Assembly (NCBI GenBank): GCA_034401795.1
Contig: JAVVLW010001330.1
Span: forward strand, 35,001 to 99,000
DNA from: Chaetoderma sp. LZ-2023a
Lineage: Eukaryota > Mollusca > Caudofoveata > Chaetodermatida > Chaetodermatidae
DNA: 64,000 bases
Reading direction: 5' to 3'
Made by a program: the position numbers and the translations under genes. Positions 33,375 through 44,539 of this stretch are shown in pieces. Positions within the stretch are counted from its first letter, which is position 1. Every line of letters begins with the position of its first letter. A model generated the notes under the pieces. That model did not search any database and was not told the origin of the DNA. It was given only the letters and a program-made list of their open reading frames with translations.

Positions 33375-34320
33375 ATGCCATGTAGCAGGGGCTGTTACTA
33401 AGGCGGTTACCAAGGCTATTACGCATGCCTATTTCAAGGGCGGTTACCAGGGCTGTTATGCATGTCTATTACCAGCTTGTTTACCAGGACTGTTACGCAC
33501 ACCTATTACCAGGGCGGTTACCGGGTCTGTTGCGGTTACCGGGGCTGTTGCGCATGCCTATTACTAGGGCAGTTACCAGGACTGTTACGCATGCCTATTA
33601 CCAAGGCGGTTACCAGGGCTGTTATGCATGCCTATTACCAGGGAGGTTACCAGGGATGTTATGCATGCCTATTACCAGGGAGGTTACCAGCGATGTTATG
33701 CATGCCTATTACCAGAGAGGTTACCAGGGCTGTTATGCATGCCTATTAACAGGGAGGTTACCAAGGCTGGTATGCATGCCTGTTACCAGGGCAGTTGCCA
33801 CGGCTGTGACGCATGCCTATTACCAGGGCGGTTACCAGGGCTGTTATGCATGCCTAATACCAGGGCGGTTACCAGGGCTGTTACGCATGCCTATTACCAG
33901 GTAGGTTACCAGGGCTGTGATGCATGCCTACTACCAGGGCAGTTACCAGGGCTGTTACGCATGCCTATTGCCAGGGAGGTTACCAGGGATGTTATGCATG
34001 CCTATTACCAGGGAGGTTACCAGGGCTGTTATTCATGCCTATTACCAGGTAGGTTACCAAGGCTGGTACGCATGCCTGTTACCGGGGCAGTTACCAGGGC
34101 TGTTATGCATGCCTATTACCAAGGCAGTTACCAAGGCTGTTACGCATGCCTATTACCAGGGCGGTTGCCAGGGCTGTTACGCATGCCTATTACGAGGGCA
34201 GTTACCAGGACTGTTATGCATACCTATTGCCAAGGCAGTTACCAGGACTGGTACACATGTCTATTACCAGGGCAGTTATCAGGGCTGTTACGCATGCTTA
34301 TTACCAGGGTTTTTATCGGG
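33375..34320 (+). repeat. 37-bp minisatellite (12+13+12 composite)
   Basis: About 25 units with the theme GGTTACCAGGGCTGTTATGC then ATGCCTATTACCAGGG. Consecutive ATGCCTATTACC starts at 33628 and 33665 give the 37-base period. Each unit is three related dodecamers (GGTTACCAGGGC, TGTTACGCATGCC, TATTACCAGGGC). All frames give near-periodic peptides and none looks like a real gene. Confidence 0.9.
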
Positions 34321-35090
34321 TCTGTTACGAGAACTGGTACCATGGCGGTCACAAAAGCTGTTATCAGGCCTGTTGCCAAGATTGATCTTTGATCTGTTCC
34401 TAGGGCTGTTTCCACGGCGATTACTATGAGTGTTACCACGAATGTTACTATGACTGTTACCAGGGGTGTTGTCACGACTGTAACCATGATTGTTACAAGG
34501 ACTGTTACCATGACAGTTACCAGGACTCTAACCATGGTTGCTACTAGGGATGTTACCATGGATGACTGCTACAATGACCGTTACCATGATTGTTACCACG
34601 ACTGTTATCATGACTGTTACCATAATGGTTACCATGACTGTTACGAGGGCTGTTATCGTGACTGTTACCATAATGGTTACCATGACTGTTACGAGGGCTG
34701 TTATCGTGACTATTATCAGAGCTGTTACCATGCCTGTTACCAGGGCTGTTACCGTGACTGTTAACAAGACCGCTACCATGATTGTTAACATGACCGTTAG
34801 CATGACAGTTACCATGACTATTACCGGAGCTGTTACCAGGGCTGTTACCAAAAGCGTTACCATAGTTGTTACTGATCTGTTACCATGGCCGTTACCAAAG
34901 CTGTTAACAGGGCTTTTACTATGACTGTTAACAAGACTATTGCCACGACTGCTACCATGATTGTTGCTAAGGCTGTTACCATGACTCTTACAATGACTGC
35001 TACTATGACTGTTACCATGTTACTGTTACTTGGGCTGTTATCAGGGCTGTTACCAGGGATGTTATCAGGGCTGTTGTCATGGGTGATACT
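34320..35090 (+). repeat. 12-bp degenerate tandem array
   Basis: Units like TGTTACCATGAC, often with CC/AC/GA variants, follow the 37-bp array without a break and share its TGTTACCA(G/T)G core. Valine/threonine-rich or aspartate/tyrosine-rich open frames on both strands are by-products of the 12-base period. Confidence 0.85.
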
Positions 35091-35445
35091 AGAGTATCAT
35101 GAGTATCAGTCTCTCGGTCTGTCACATTTTTTTCTGGCAAAGCAAACTAACTATAGCTTGGTGTGTGATAGGCTTCCTTTAAAAGGTTGCAGAAGCATTG
35201 ACCACATTCGATTGGATTAGTGTTGTCAGCGCAAGTACTGTGTTGATGACATGGCATGAATATGACATCATTGTACAATTTAAAGTTGGCGCGTTTAGCA
35301 GATTTTAGCAACACTGGTGTCAGGTAACTCGAGTCGTTGACGTGAGATGGATTCTGACATCATTGGTCAAGTTCGATTCACGAACCATAGTTAACTACAA
35401 TTAACTAGACATCAACTGAGTGTGAAGCGGTTAGCTAGATAGTAA
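35091..35445. other. Unassigned spacer
   Basis: No gene or repeat is identified between the array and the inverted-repeat block. Confidence 0.4.
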
Positions 35446-35519
35446 CGGTAGTCGACCAACCACCCGATTTCGGCCGCAAATGTGCATATGCACAGCCAAA
35501 TAATTGAAAATAAAATTGT

Positions 35520-35790
35520 TAAAATTATATACTTTTAGAGGCTTAAATTGTGGCCCTAATGAAACGAAATGAATGTTAACATATGATGATTTCATTACGT
35601 ATAAATGAATATAATTTTCTAAGTTGTCAAATTGAATTAAAGACACGAGTCCTTAATTCAGATTCGCAATTTAAATAGTTAAAAAACATATAATAATTAA
35701 TACGGAATGAAATCATCATGTGTTAAGATTTATTTCACTTCATTAGATTGAGATACACAAATTAGGCCTCTAAAAGTACACAATTTAAAC
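35520..35790. repeat. Imperfect large inverted repeat
   Basis: The left arm at about 35529-35597 (CTTTTAGAGGCTTAAATTGT ... GATGATTTCATT) pairs with the right arm at about 35706-35778 (GAATGAAATCATCATGTGTT ... AGGCCTCTAAAAGT). The spacer is about 110 bases and AT-rich. It is probably an old MITE; related phrases (CATTAGATTGAGATACACA) also resemble 1100-1130. Confidence 0.6.
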
Positions 35791-36074
35791 AAATTTATTA
35801 TCATGCATTGTCCTGTAAATATGTACCTTTAATAAGAAATGTGCTTAAAATTCAAAAGGGCAGACAATCATCGCTTGCCACGATTAAATACACGTAAAGA
35901 TGTAAATATTTCCCTAATTTAAGTTGTATGAAGTCATGCTTTCCTACGGTATGATAGCATTCCCAATGCTTACTCCCTTCTCACTTATTCGTTTATTGTC
36001 ATTGTTTGAGGCTTTAGCGCGTACCAAAATACCTTCTTAATCCATAAAAACACACGATTTTGTTACTAAGGAAC

Positions 36075-36152
36075 GGTTAACCGAAACGGGTATCCGGCTC
36101 CAAATACGCTGCAGTAGTAATTCAATAGGGAGTCGGGTACCAACCAACTATA
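36075..36152 (+). mobile_element. 78-bp hairpin element, copy 1
   Basis: Phrases GGCTCCAAATACGCTGCAGT and AGTAATTCAATAGGGAGTCG then GGTACC align with the reverse complement of 38913-38990. The arms CGGGTATCCGGCTCC and AGTCGGGTACC can fold on each other. Confidence 0.6.
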
Positions 36153-36237
36153 GGTAACCACCAGTCTCCCGATTCACAGTTCATATGCTCAGTAAACAAA
36201 CTGACTGACTATTCCTACTTAATAGCACTTGATCATA

Positions 36238-36515
36238 ATGAACGAATCCAGTTTTATCTATGCCATCTTTAGCTAAGCTCCAATCACACTTCGTCCGTAT
36301 CTGTGTAAGGTCTGAATGAATACCGCCGTCAAATTAGTTTCAAAAGGATGTTTATTAAATAGTAAAGACATACAATTCGTACAACAACGCTTAATCCGTC
36401 ATCAATTAAGCGTTTGTGACGAACGTAGCTACATCATTCATGACATAATTGATTATGACGTCATATGATTGATGGATAAACTGGAACCCTCCATTAAATC
36501 TATTTGAGTGTTTAT
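36238..36515 (+). mobile_element. MITE-1 copy, partly deleted core
   Basis: Starts GAACGAATCCAGTTTTATCT and ends GGATAAACTGGAACCCTCCA. Only the second core arm (GTCAAATTAGTTTCAAAAGG) remains. TGACGTCA lies at about 36458. Confidence 0.8.
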
Positions 36516-36663
36516 GACGTCGCAATGTACCACGCAGAGCACGTGGAATGAGTCAGGCAGCACTCACCGAATCAAGTTTACTCGTCATAATCATGTCATA
36601 CCAACAGAACGGCACTAGTATTGACAACCCTTGCCCAATCGAATGTGCTCTCTCCCCAATATA

Positions 36664-37037
36664 AGGATCCATTTCTAGCTATGCGCCGCCCATATTTAGC
36701 TAAGTTCCTCCCATGTCTTTCCCGTGATGGTATCTATTTATATACTTTGAACCCTGAATTCCCAGAAACCTAATCCCAAGGTAACTATATAGGTAAGCTG
36801 TTGGACATTTTGAAACTAATTTGACTGGGTTTTATGGCAGCAACAGTGCCCAGTTAAATTAGTTTCAAAATATTCAACAAAATGTGTAATAAATAGTAAC
36901 GCCATCAAAGACACACAATTCTTGTTCATGGCGGAGTTATATGTAAACGTAATTCATTACTCGTTGTGAGGCCAGCGTACATATGACGTAATTGATTATG
37001 ACGTCAGATCCTTGAGTGACAGATTGGATCCGTGCAT
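36664..37037 (+). mobile_element. MITE-1 copy
   Basis: Left AAGGATCCATTTCTAGCTAT. The core hairpin is at about 36798-36880 with a TTTTATGGCAGCAACAGTG loop. The right arm has TGACGTCA at about 36994 and ends CAGATTGGATCCGTGCATT. Confidence 0.8.
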
Positions 37038-37039
37038 TA

Positions 37040-37965
37040 GGCAATGCGTGTCACCATGATTGCACAGACTTTTTGCTTAGTATATTACCAGGTAACGTTG
37101 AATTTCATTCCTTTTGTTGATGGCAAGTGAATACTCTCAGAAACAAACTTTCAGAAACTTCACTTTGTGTTTTCTGCAAAATTTCACGCGTTGGATTGGC
37201 TGCATTTTGTGAGTAGATATGCACAGATTTAAATAATATACAATCGCGCATGGTGCCTTCAAATGTGTATTTTCGTAGTTTAGTAATTTTCGATCGTGTG
37301 TGCATTTCACGCGACACAGTTATTTCCTGTAGTATGATCTCGGTCGATCTCGTTTATAAGAGAATATCAGAACGCGACCAAAATCTATTTTATTCTTAAT
37401 AATTGTGGTAGTCATTCGAACAAAATATCAGATTAAAATAGCGAACCCAATTTTACTAATGTTTACACAATTTATATTCAAAGTGATAATATTTACGAAA
37501 ACAGGTAACTTTACGCTTTTTCACTCTATCGATCGCAAAAAAACCCCGATTGTTTTCATTGCTCATAGGAATTTAGAAAATTCATGGTTTTGCTAAAATC
37601 GCAAAAACTCCTACTTCAACATCGTAATATTATGGTATAGACTAGTTACCGGTTTCACGCAGTTTAAATAGCTGATCATGCGCACCTGCGTTTTACTGAA
37701 TTCGCGTCATCGGCTGTCTGGACAACCAGTGCAATAGTGAAGGCATGCGCAAGAGCGATCTATAGTAGTCAAATCTGTGAGTAGATATGCCAAAACCTTT
37801 GCGTTCGATTGCCAACTAGTCGCCCATAGTTAACTATTATTTGGCGATCGATCATATCGTCGACAAATATATACACGAAATATGCAACGCCCTTTTTTGG
37901 AAACTGTTATTTTAATAAAACAAATTATTTATTGTTTTAGAAATTATTTAGATTGTTCATATTAC
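37040..37965. other. Unassigned spacer
   Basis: AT-rich with several short open frames, none with domain or compositional support. Confidence 0.4.
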
Positions 37966-37967
37966 AG

Positions 37968-37986
37968 ATGCTGCTGCTGCTGTTGC

Positions 37987-38052
<66 letters not shown>
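37968..38052 (+). repeat. CTG then (AAT)n microsatellite
   Basis: GATGCTGCTGCTGCTGTTGC leads into about 21 AAT units. Confidence 0.95.
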
Positions 38053-38053
<1 letters not shown>

Positions 38054-38228
38054 TTAAAATCAAATAAATCTACATATTACATGTTTATGTATAGGCCTAA
38101 TATAATAATATATATAATAAATATGAATGCCGCATCTATTATTTACTGTAAATAAACTGATATTTTGGTGCTAAATTCAGCTTTGATTCTATTCAGTTAT
38201 ACCAGTTTGTTTGTTTGTAAGTATGTTC

Positions 38229-38231
38229 ATG

Positions 38232-38275
<44 letters not shown>

Positions 38276-38333
38276 CCCGCCCGCCTGCCTGCCCGCCCGA
38301 CTGCCTGTCTGCCAGCCTGACAGTATGTCTGCC

Positions 38334-38366
<33 letters not shown>

Positions 38367-38392
38367 GCCTGCCTGCCCACCCGCCCGTCCCC
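38229..38392 (+). repeat. Composite CCTG/CCCG/CTGT tetranucleotide tract
   Basis: (CCTG)n, then an interrupted CCCG/CCTG centre, then (CTGT)n and CCTG/CCCG units. Open frames give cysteine/alanine/leucine/proline or glutamine/arginine/glycine runs only. Confidence 0.95.
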
Positions 38393-38492
38393 GCGTACAT
38401 AATGTAATTGATTATGACGTCATCCTACGCGTCACGTAGTCGATTATGACGTCATATGATCGATGGATAAACTGGAATCCTCAATTGTGCAA
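38393..38492 (+). mobile_element. MITE-1 right-arm fragment
   Basis: ATGTAATTGATTATGACGTC onward, with TGACGTCA at about 38417 and 38447 and the end GGATAAACTGGAATCCTC. The left half is absent and the tetranucleotide tract begins where it should be. Confidence 0.8.
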
Positions 38493-38912
38493 CGTGGCTA
38501 GAAATTAGAATTAGCTAGAAATGGATTCATGGATTTATATGATCTTCGCTGAATTTGTATGGTTATTGTTGAAAGATAAACCCAGAGTAAATACTTCATG
38601 GTATCGTGTGATAATGACTGTGACGTGTCCAGTACTCTGTGACGTCACAGTAAGACTGCTCTAACAATACGGTAGCTGCAACACAATCGCGTGCTTATGA
38701 AGGACAGTGTCGTAAATAGACTTAAAACTATAACAATGTAAGGACGAATGCTACAGGCTTCTCAGGTACGTCATTGCAGTTTAGTTTTGCTTCATTTCTC
38801 CTTATTTGAACACTGATTTAATCTAACTCTATCAGACTCGGGTCAAATTTGAATCGCTGGTTTACTGAACACACGCAGTTGCTATGTCCAGTCGGGCTCT
38901 AAATAGTTAATG

Positions 38913-38990
38913 ATAGTTCATTGGTACCCGGTTCCCCATTGAATTACTATTGCAGAAAATTTGGAGTCGGGTACCAGTCCCCATTAACCA
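38913..38990 (-). mobile_element. 78-bp hairpin element, copy 2 (inverted)
   Basis: CATTGGTACCCGGTTCCCCA and TTGAATTACTATTGCAG are the reverse complement of 36100-36150. The GGTACCCG ... CGGGTACC ends form the hairpin. Confidence 0.6.
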
Positions 38991-38994
38991 TTTC

Positions 38995-41700
38995 TGTCGT
39001 CTGTTTTGATGATTATTTTTTTACCGCTAAGACGTCAAAAAGCGTCCATATGTGAGATATTCATAGTTTCAAGAGCTCATAATACGCACATTTAAACGAC
39101 TGGCTGTTTGTTTAGCACGCTAGAGAAGATGTGAATTAACTGGAAAGTAGTTAAAGTAAAGAAATTCCAGGTAAATAAAAAGCTACATCGCCTAATATAG
39201 ATGCGTAATGTGTTTCCGTGAATCAAGGAAATGACGCAAATGGTCCTCTCATAACACGTCAGGTTCAAAAGTTATACATTTCATCCAATTTAGCTAAAGG
39301 ATAAACTAGCATCCGACTAATCTCCTCTAGTCTGCTAAATGTTTAAGTGAGCATATTAAGAATTATGACCTCTTGAAGTCACGCAGTTGGATTCTAGCGA
39401 AAACGTAACTATCCAACAGGAGGAGTCCGCCTCACGTTTCTAACAGGCCGCCGGCATGCGCAGTGGCCAATCTATGGATATCTATGGATAAAGTCATGAA
39501 ATCTTCCAACTTTAACGGCGCGTGTGTAAAACTGCTGAGTCACGTTCCAGTTCAAGTTCACTTTATCACACTCAAGCCTTCTATAGGCATATGAGGCATT
39601 ACAGTTGACAATATATTTCATGCCGGTGTATTGATATACATAATTATATTCATTATAAATGTATCAACAAAATGCAATTCGGACACGCGAGAGTAGCACG
39701 AGGAGAAAGGTCGAAATATTCGCCAGCTATTAGATTGCGTCTCAAATCGTACACTTGTGAAAATGACACAAAGAGAAGGTAACGTGATTATCTTCTTATT
39801 TTTCAGCCAAAATAGTTTTAAAATATTCGAAGGTCATTAAATTGCTGATTTATAAATGGCATACAGTTCGTACACTTGAAAGAGGCACAAAGAGAATCTG
39901 AATTGAGTCATTATAAGATGCATTTTTGTAATACAAAAGTTTGATTGGACCAAACGATCCGACTCCGCGATTATGTTATCAATCCACCAGTCCTGTTCTA
40001 AAGATGAGCGCATTTCTTTAAAGAACAATTCCTGGATGATAAAAAGTGTGCTTTATTTGAAAGATTATTACATGTTTTATTAATTTGCGCCAGAATAATA
40101 ACCAGATAGAAATAGCGTAACCAACTATCGCTAGATAAAGTCGGTAAAATTGAAAAAATTTCGCACATCGGGGCGCTGCCGTTTTATCGCGTCTAGAGAC
40201 GTCAGCCCGCTATTGCTGTGACTGGAGGAGATGCGGGTATATATTTTAAGAAAGTATACGTAAATGATAATAGCAACCCAACCGCTGAAGCGATTTCAAC
40301 GATTCTAGGATCTTTAAATAGGTGCCGACCTCGGGATTAATATGATATAATGGATGTTAATATCAGACAAGAGGTTCAAAAGACTGGAAAATATTAATAA
40401 AATTATTCGTCGAAGATTATATCTGAGAATATGTTATCCTTTTATTGGTCAAATTCAGCATGAGATGGTTTTTGTCTCGCAGACTCTATCTTTGCGTATT
40501 GTCATTAAATTGGAGTGTGCCTAACGCTGGAAAAAAATGGCTATTTGCCTGACCAATTATAATTTCTCACGTGAATATTGCCAAGAGATATCACCAAATG
40601 AATTAACATTTTGACATAAAACCTGGGAATTTTCATCGCCAAACAATATTGCCCGACAAACTGTAGTAATTTTAATAATTAAGATATTTTGATGGAATGT
40701 TCCCCGTTATGTGATAACATTGTAAAGCTTCGGCACAGCAAATGCTGTCATTGTAGCTGTAATACTCATTCTGATAAGGGATGATGGATAGAGCGCATCC
40801 TGAAATTCTTGTTTGAAATTTTGCTGGCTTAGTTTTTCCCGCAGAGCGTATCTTTTGAACCACTAGGCTGATTCTAACATCCCTAGTATTGGATAAATCT
40901 TTGAATTTGCAGCTACAGGTAGGTATCAGAATTATTACACACGGTTCTGTGGTTCCGGCAATATTAGCATATCATATGTTTTCTTGGAATATATATTTAC
41001 ACTGACAGCGACACACGCTATAACGGTATCTTGAGTCTGCTGAGTAATTTGACACGTGTCAAGTGTGCCACTTCATTGAACCCTTATCGCATAGTGTAAA
41101 ATGCGTAGTAGCCTACTTACACAGATACAGAGATAGTGCCGGGTACATTAAGAAATATTTTTTTGCTGAAACGTGTTGCTGTCGTGCACAGCAATGACTT
41201 ACAGCAGCATTGTTACCAAAATGAACACATTCTGATAGGATAGAGAAAATGGAATCTATGCTTCAGCGGTCTACGGGTTAACGATTCCCCACCGACTTCG
41301 AATACTAGAATTACTTGAAAAACTTACCAGCTTAACTGGATAATGTCCTAACGATTACAAATTAGTTCATGTTAGGGCTCTATGCATATACATATTTACT
41401 ATACAGCCTTCGTGCTCGGCAAAGATATCGTTGGTGCGGGGATGACGTCAGGTTCTCGTGAAATCTCGCTCTCGTTGCAAGAAAATGGCGCCGCCCGGGA
41501 GATAAAATAATCCCATGTTTACGATGGTATAATTACTCGTATTATTTGTCTATTGTTCTTATTTAAGAGCCAATATGTTAGTCATATAATAGTCTTTCAA
41601 ATAAAGTACACTTTTACCAATCCCGGAATTGTCCTTTAACTTACGATGTATGGTCAGGACTTGACATGGCGAAGCATTTCCCCTCACTTCTAGTAGGAAC
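38995..41700. other. Long unassigned AT-rich spacer
   Basis: No gene is recognised on either strand in these 2.7 kb. Weak features: AGTACACTTGTGAAAATGACA-like phrases near 39748 recur near 39870 (GTACACTTGAAAGAGGCACA), and AAAATGGCGCCGCCCGGG near 41482 is a YY1/E2F-like G+C-rich box. A degenerate GTTGCTG...CAGCAA core remnant may lie at 41172-41225. Confidence 0.4.
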
Positions 41701-41710
41701 TGTTTTACTA

Positions 41711-44085
41711 GTCCGGGAGCCAATTTTCAAAAGGGGTCTAGAAGAATGGTTTCGTAGCACACCCAGTATTCAGAAGGTTTGTCTCTATATTATGCTAGAC
41801 CGATGTCTTGGGTATATTCTGAGCCGTGTTGTACAAGAAAATTGTCGTATCACTAACCCGTGAGAAGCCCATTTACAATAGGTGTTGAATGTAGTTTTCA
41901 GACAATTTTCACAATGGTAATTTTTCACAAACTTAAGCGCATGTTATATCAATACAATCTTAACCAAAATGGAAAGGAGTGATCGTATATCGCAGATTTA
42001 TACATAATCAACCTCGTTTAAGACACCCGTATGTTGCTTTGTACATATTGGGGCACTTAGGTCTTCTTGTGACTAGCAATACCTTAGCCACAACAATGCC
42101 CATGTTTTCTACATTTTTCATAATTAAACTTTTAACTGACATGCAGTGCATGTCTACACAAGCTGGCAGGACATATTTATCACGTGAGCAAATGAGAGAA
42201 TGTTACTCATCCGTGTCAGAGTCATCTTCGACAATTGTATGCTGAACATTGTCACACATTTCACCTCCCATACAAAGGCATGCTTCAGTGCAGAGTAGAT
42301 TGTTAGCCTTGCATTGACAGAGATCTGTTCTTTTGCAGGCAGACTTTTGACATCTACATGATGTGAGTTCAATTAATCCAAATGGAGCAGGATCCTTTGA
42401 CATTAGAACAGGCTTGAGTAGACCATCCACTATACTCCAGCCATGCCCATTTGGAGATGGAAGATTCTGAACAGCTTGCAATGAACGTCTCCAAACAAGA
42501 GCTTGAAAATTGGCCCTTTCGGTGTGATGCTTTAGACTATTCGATGTAGGTGGAAGATTTTCATTTCTTTGTCTCGTTTGACAAAAGAGCCAATAACGGG
42601 TTTCATCAGCTGTCTTTCCCACATCCCTGGTGGTATACAACTCACAGACAAATTTCTCACATAGAGTTGCAGTATTCGGTGATAAGTCAACATGTTCGCC
42701 GAGTTGGGCTAAGCTAAGCTGATGACATTCAGATGACTTTAAGAGATTGAATGATTTTCTCTTAGCGACTCCAAATAATGCACTAGTGCTATCACAACCT
42801 GTAAGAGAATGAAACCCAGGCAAAGACAGACAGATAGCTGGGCCCAGTACTTGAGCAACTGTATGTATTGGTATGTATCGCAATTTGTCCTTTGTGCCCG
42901 TACAGAACCATAGTTCAGAACAGTGAAGCGAATGATACGTATATATACTAAGTACTGCCACGTCTGTATCAGGAGACTGTATAACAACACGCATGTGGTC
43001 TTTTGAAGCGTGTAGCGCGTGCAACATCATACACGTATCTGCTTCCTCGTGATCTGATCGAAGTTCTTCCAAATACGACGAATTGTTCGCTGAAATAACA
43101 ACAACATCCATTCCATCGTTAAAGCCACCAGCAAGAATGACGCAATTGTCGGCAGATAGCATATTTGGACCAGTATCACGCCACCGCTTGCTGAGAAATG
43201 CAACCAGGTTACTTTTGTTGCTTGGATTGCTGATGTACTTGGCCCATTGCTTTGGAACGGGAGTATTTTCTCCAGCAATCTTTACTTCCAATGCTGTTGA
43301 TGACCCACGTTTTAGCAGCGCTTCCGCTTTGAGAGATCATATCATATCTGTCAAAAACTATATCTACTCTGTTGCAGTCTTCTTGATTCAGTGGAACTGT
43401 AAAGATGTGCCAGTATTTATCAGCCAATTCTCCAAATGTAGACGTACCTCCAGTTTTAACCATTTGGACAATTGCCATGCCATCTACTACATAAGCTGTT
43501 GCGCCTGTCTTGTCAACAGGTGGAAGCCGTCCATCAACATTTACTTCCTTTTCTAGTTCACTTAACAAAACACTTTTCACATTCTTTCTTAGAGTCATAT
43601 CCGTATGTGACAATGATAGTGGAACAGCAGATAGTTCATACGTCATCACTAGTTTTAAATCAACATCTCTGGACCTTGCGGCAATAATTAATCGACCAAA
43701 TAGTTCGCGGTCAGATCTCACATTGTGAATTTTGTTATCATTTGTTTTGAGTTTTTTCTTCCTCGCCTTTGGTATATGCATGCAAAATGTATGTTGGATA
43801 TATGTTAGGTCGATATCCGTCTAAATATCATATATGGTGAATCTAATACGATATTACTTTGAGTTATGATACGATCATGCTTATATCGTTGTGCACTGTG
43901 GATACAGCCAAAGCCTAGACCCCCTATGCAAAGAAATCAGGATAACTAATTAGTGCTACCACAATTTGTTTGTACAACAGGGCTTAAAATGTGTGGGGCA
44001 TGTCCCCCAAGCCACAGCAAGTGTCAGACCTTCCGAATACTGGGTGTGCTACGTCACGATTCTGACCTAGCTTTAGCTCCTGGAC
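41711..44085 (-). mobile_element. FEN-nuclease mobile element, copy A (internally deleted)
   Basis: Homology with copy B starts at TCCGGGAGCCAATTTTC and stops at GCTCCTGGAC, with unrelated flanks on both sides, as expected of insertion and not segmental duplication. The end sequences GTCCGGGAGCCAA and (right end, reverse complement) GTCCAGGAGCTAA match at 11 of 13 positions. TA flanks both ends (41709-41710 and 44086-44087). Relative to copy B, 1225 bases (B 58824-60048) are missing, removing the YARW domain and the start of the nuclease protein. The minus strand is the coding strand. Confidence 0.8.
42203..43781 (-). pseudogene. Nuclease-CXC protein pseudogene of copy A
   Basis: Residues correspond to about 57-574 of the copy B protein at over 95 percent identity by eye. 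A 5-base deletion near 43336 shifts the frame just after the second nuclease acidic motif (VDIVFDRYD), so the product would be cut before the HEEADT, PDTDV and GCDST motifs. The downstream part stays open (42203-43291) and retains those motifs and the CXC domain, with one Arg-to-Cys change next to the acidic cluster (EEADTC versus EEADTR). The 5' part is lost in the 1.2 kb deletion. Not functional as it stands. Confidence 0.8.
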
Positions 44086-44539
44086 TATACAACCTAAAAT
44101 TAAACGAATGTCGCCAACCGAATTATTTTATCATTCTTGGATCCCTTCTCTAGTATAAGCCGGTTTGCCTTGTCGATGGTAAAGGTGACAGCTTTAGCTC
44201 CCTATGCTGATAAGGAGTGTAACAAAGTCTTGTTGCTCCAATATATGAGTGGGTAGTTCGAGTTGACTATAGGGATCTAGGAGTATACTGCAGACTTTTT
44301 ATCGCGCGGTGTATTGTACTGGCGATATAGATGATTGGTGTAGCCTCTATGCCAGATCTTCGTCTTCATTGGTGGCATTGTAAGTTTTGATACGTAAAAT
44401 GGATCTACTTCAAAGCGGTACCCATCTCATCGCGCATATAGTTTATATTATCCCCATCCTGGGGAGAAAGATGACACCTCCACGACGGTCTCCTCCATAA
44501 GTACCATGCGGGCTGACATTCACATACAGAGGCAACTCT
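44086..44539. other. Unassigned spacer
   Basis: Between copy A and the retrotransposon remnant. No feature is recognised, although its latter part may be the 5' leader of the retrotransposon. Confidence 0.35.

Noticed and set aside
33425-34924. Overlapping 100-250 codon frames in the 37-bp and 12-bp arrays
   Set aside because: The same peptide themes appear in several frames and on both strands, as expected of tandem repeats.
42203-43291. Copy A as an independent functional nuclease gene
   Set aside because: The frame begins after a frameshift, lacks the first two acidic motifs, and its 5' part is deleted.
43083-43556. Plus-strand 157-codon frame opposite the copy A nuclease
   Set aside because: Mirror of the minus-strand coding sequence; the domain signal is only on the minus strand.
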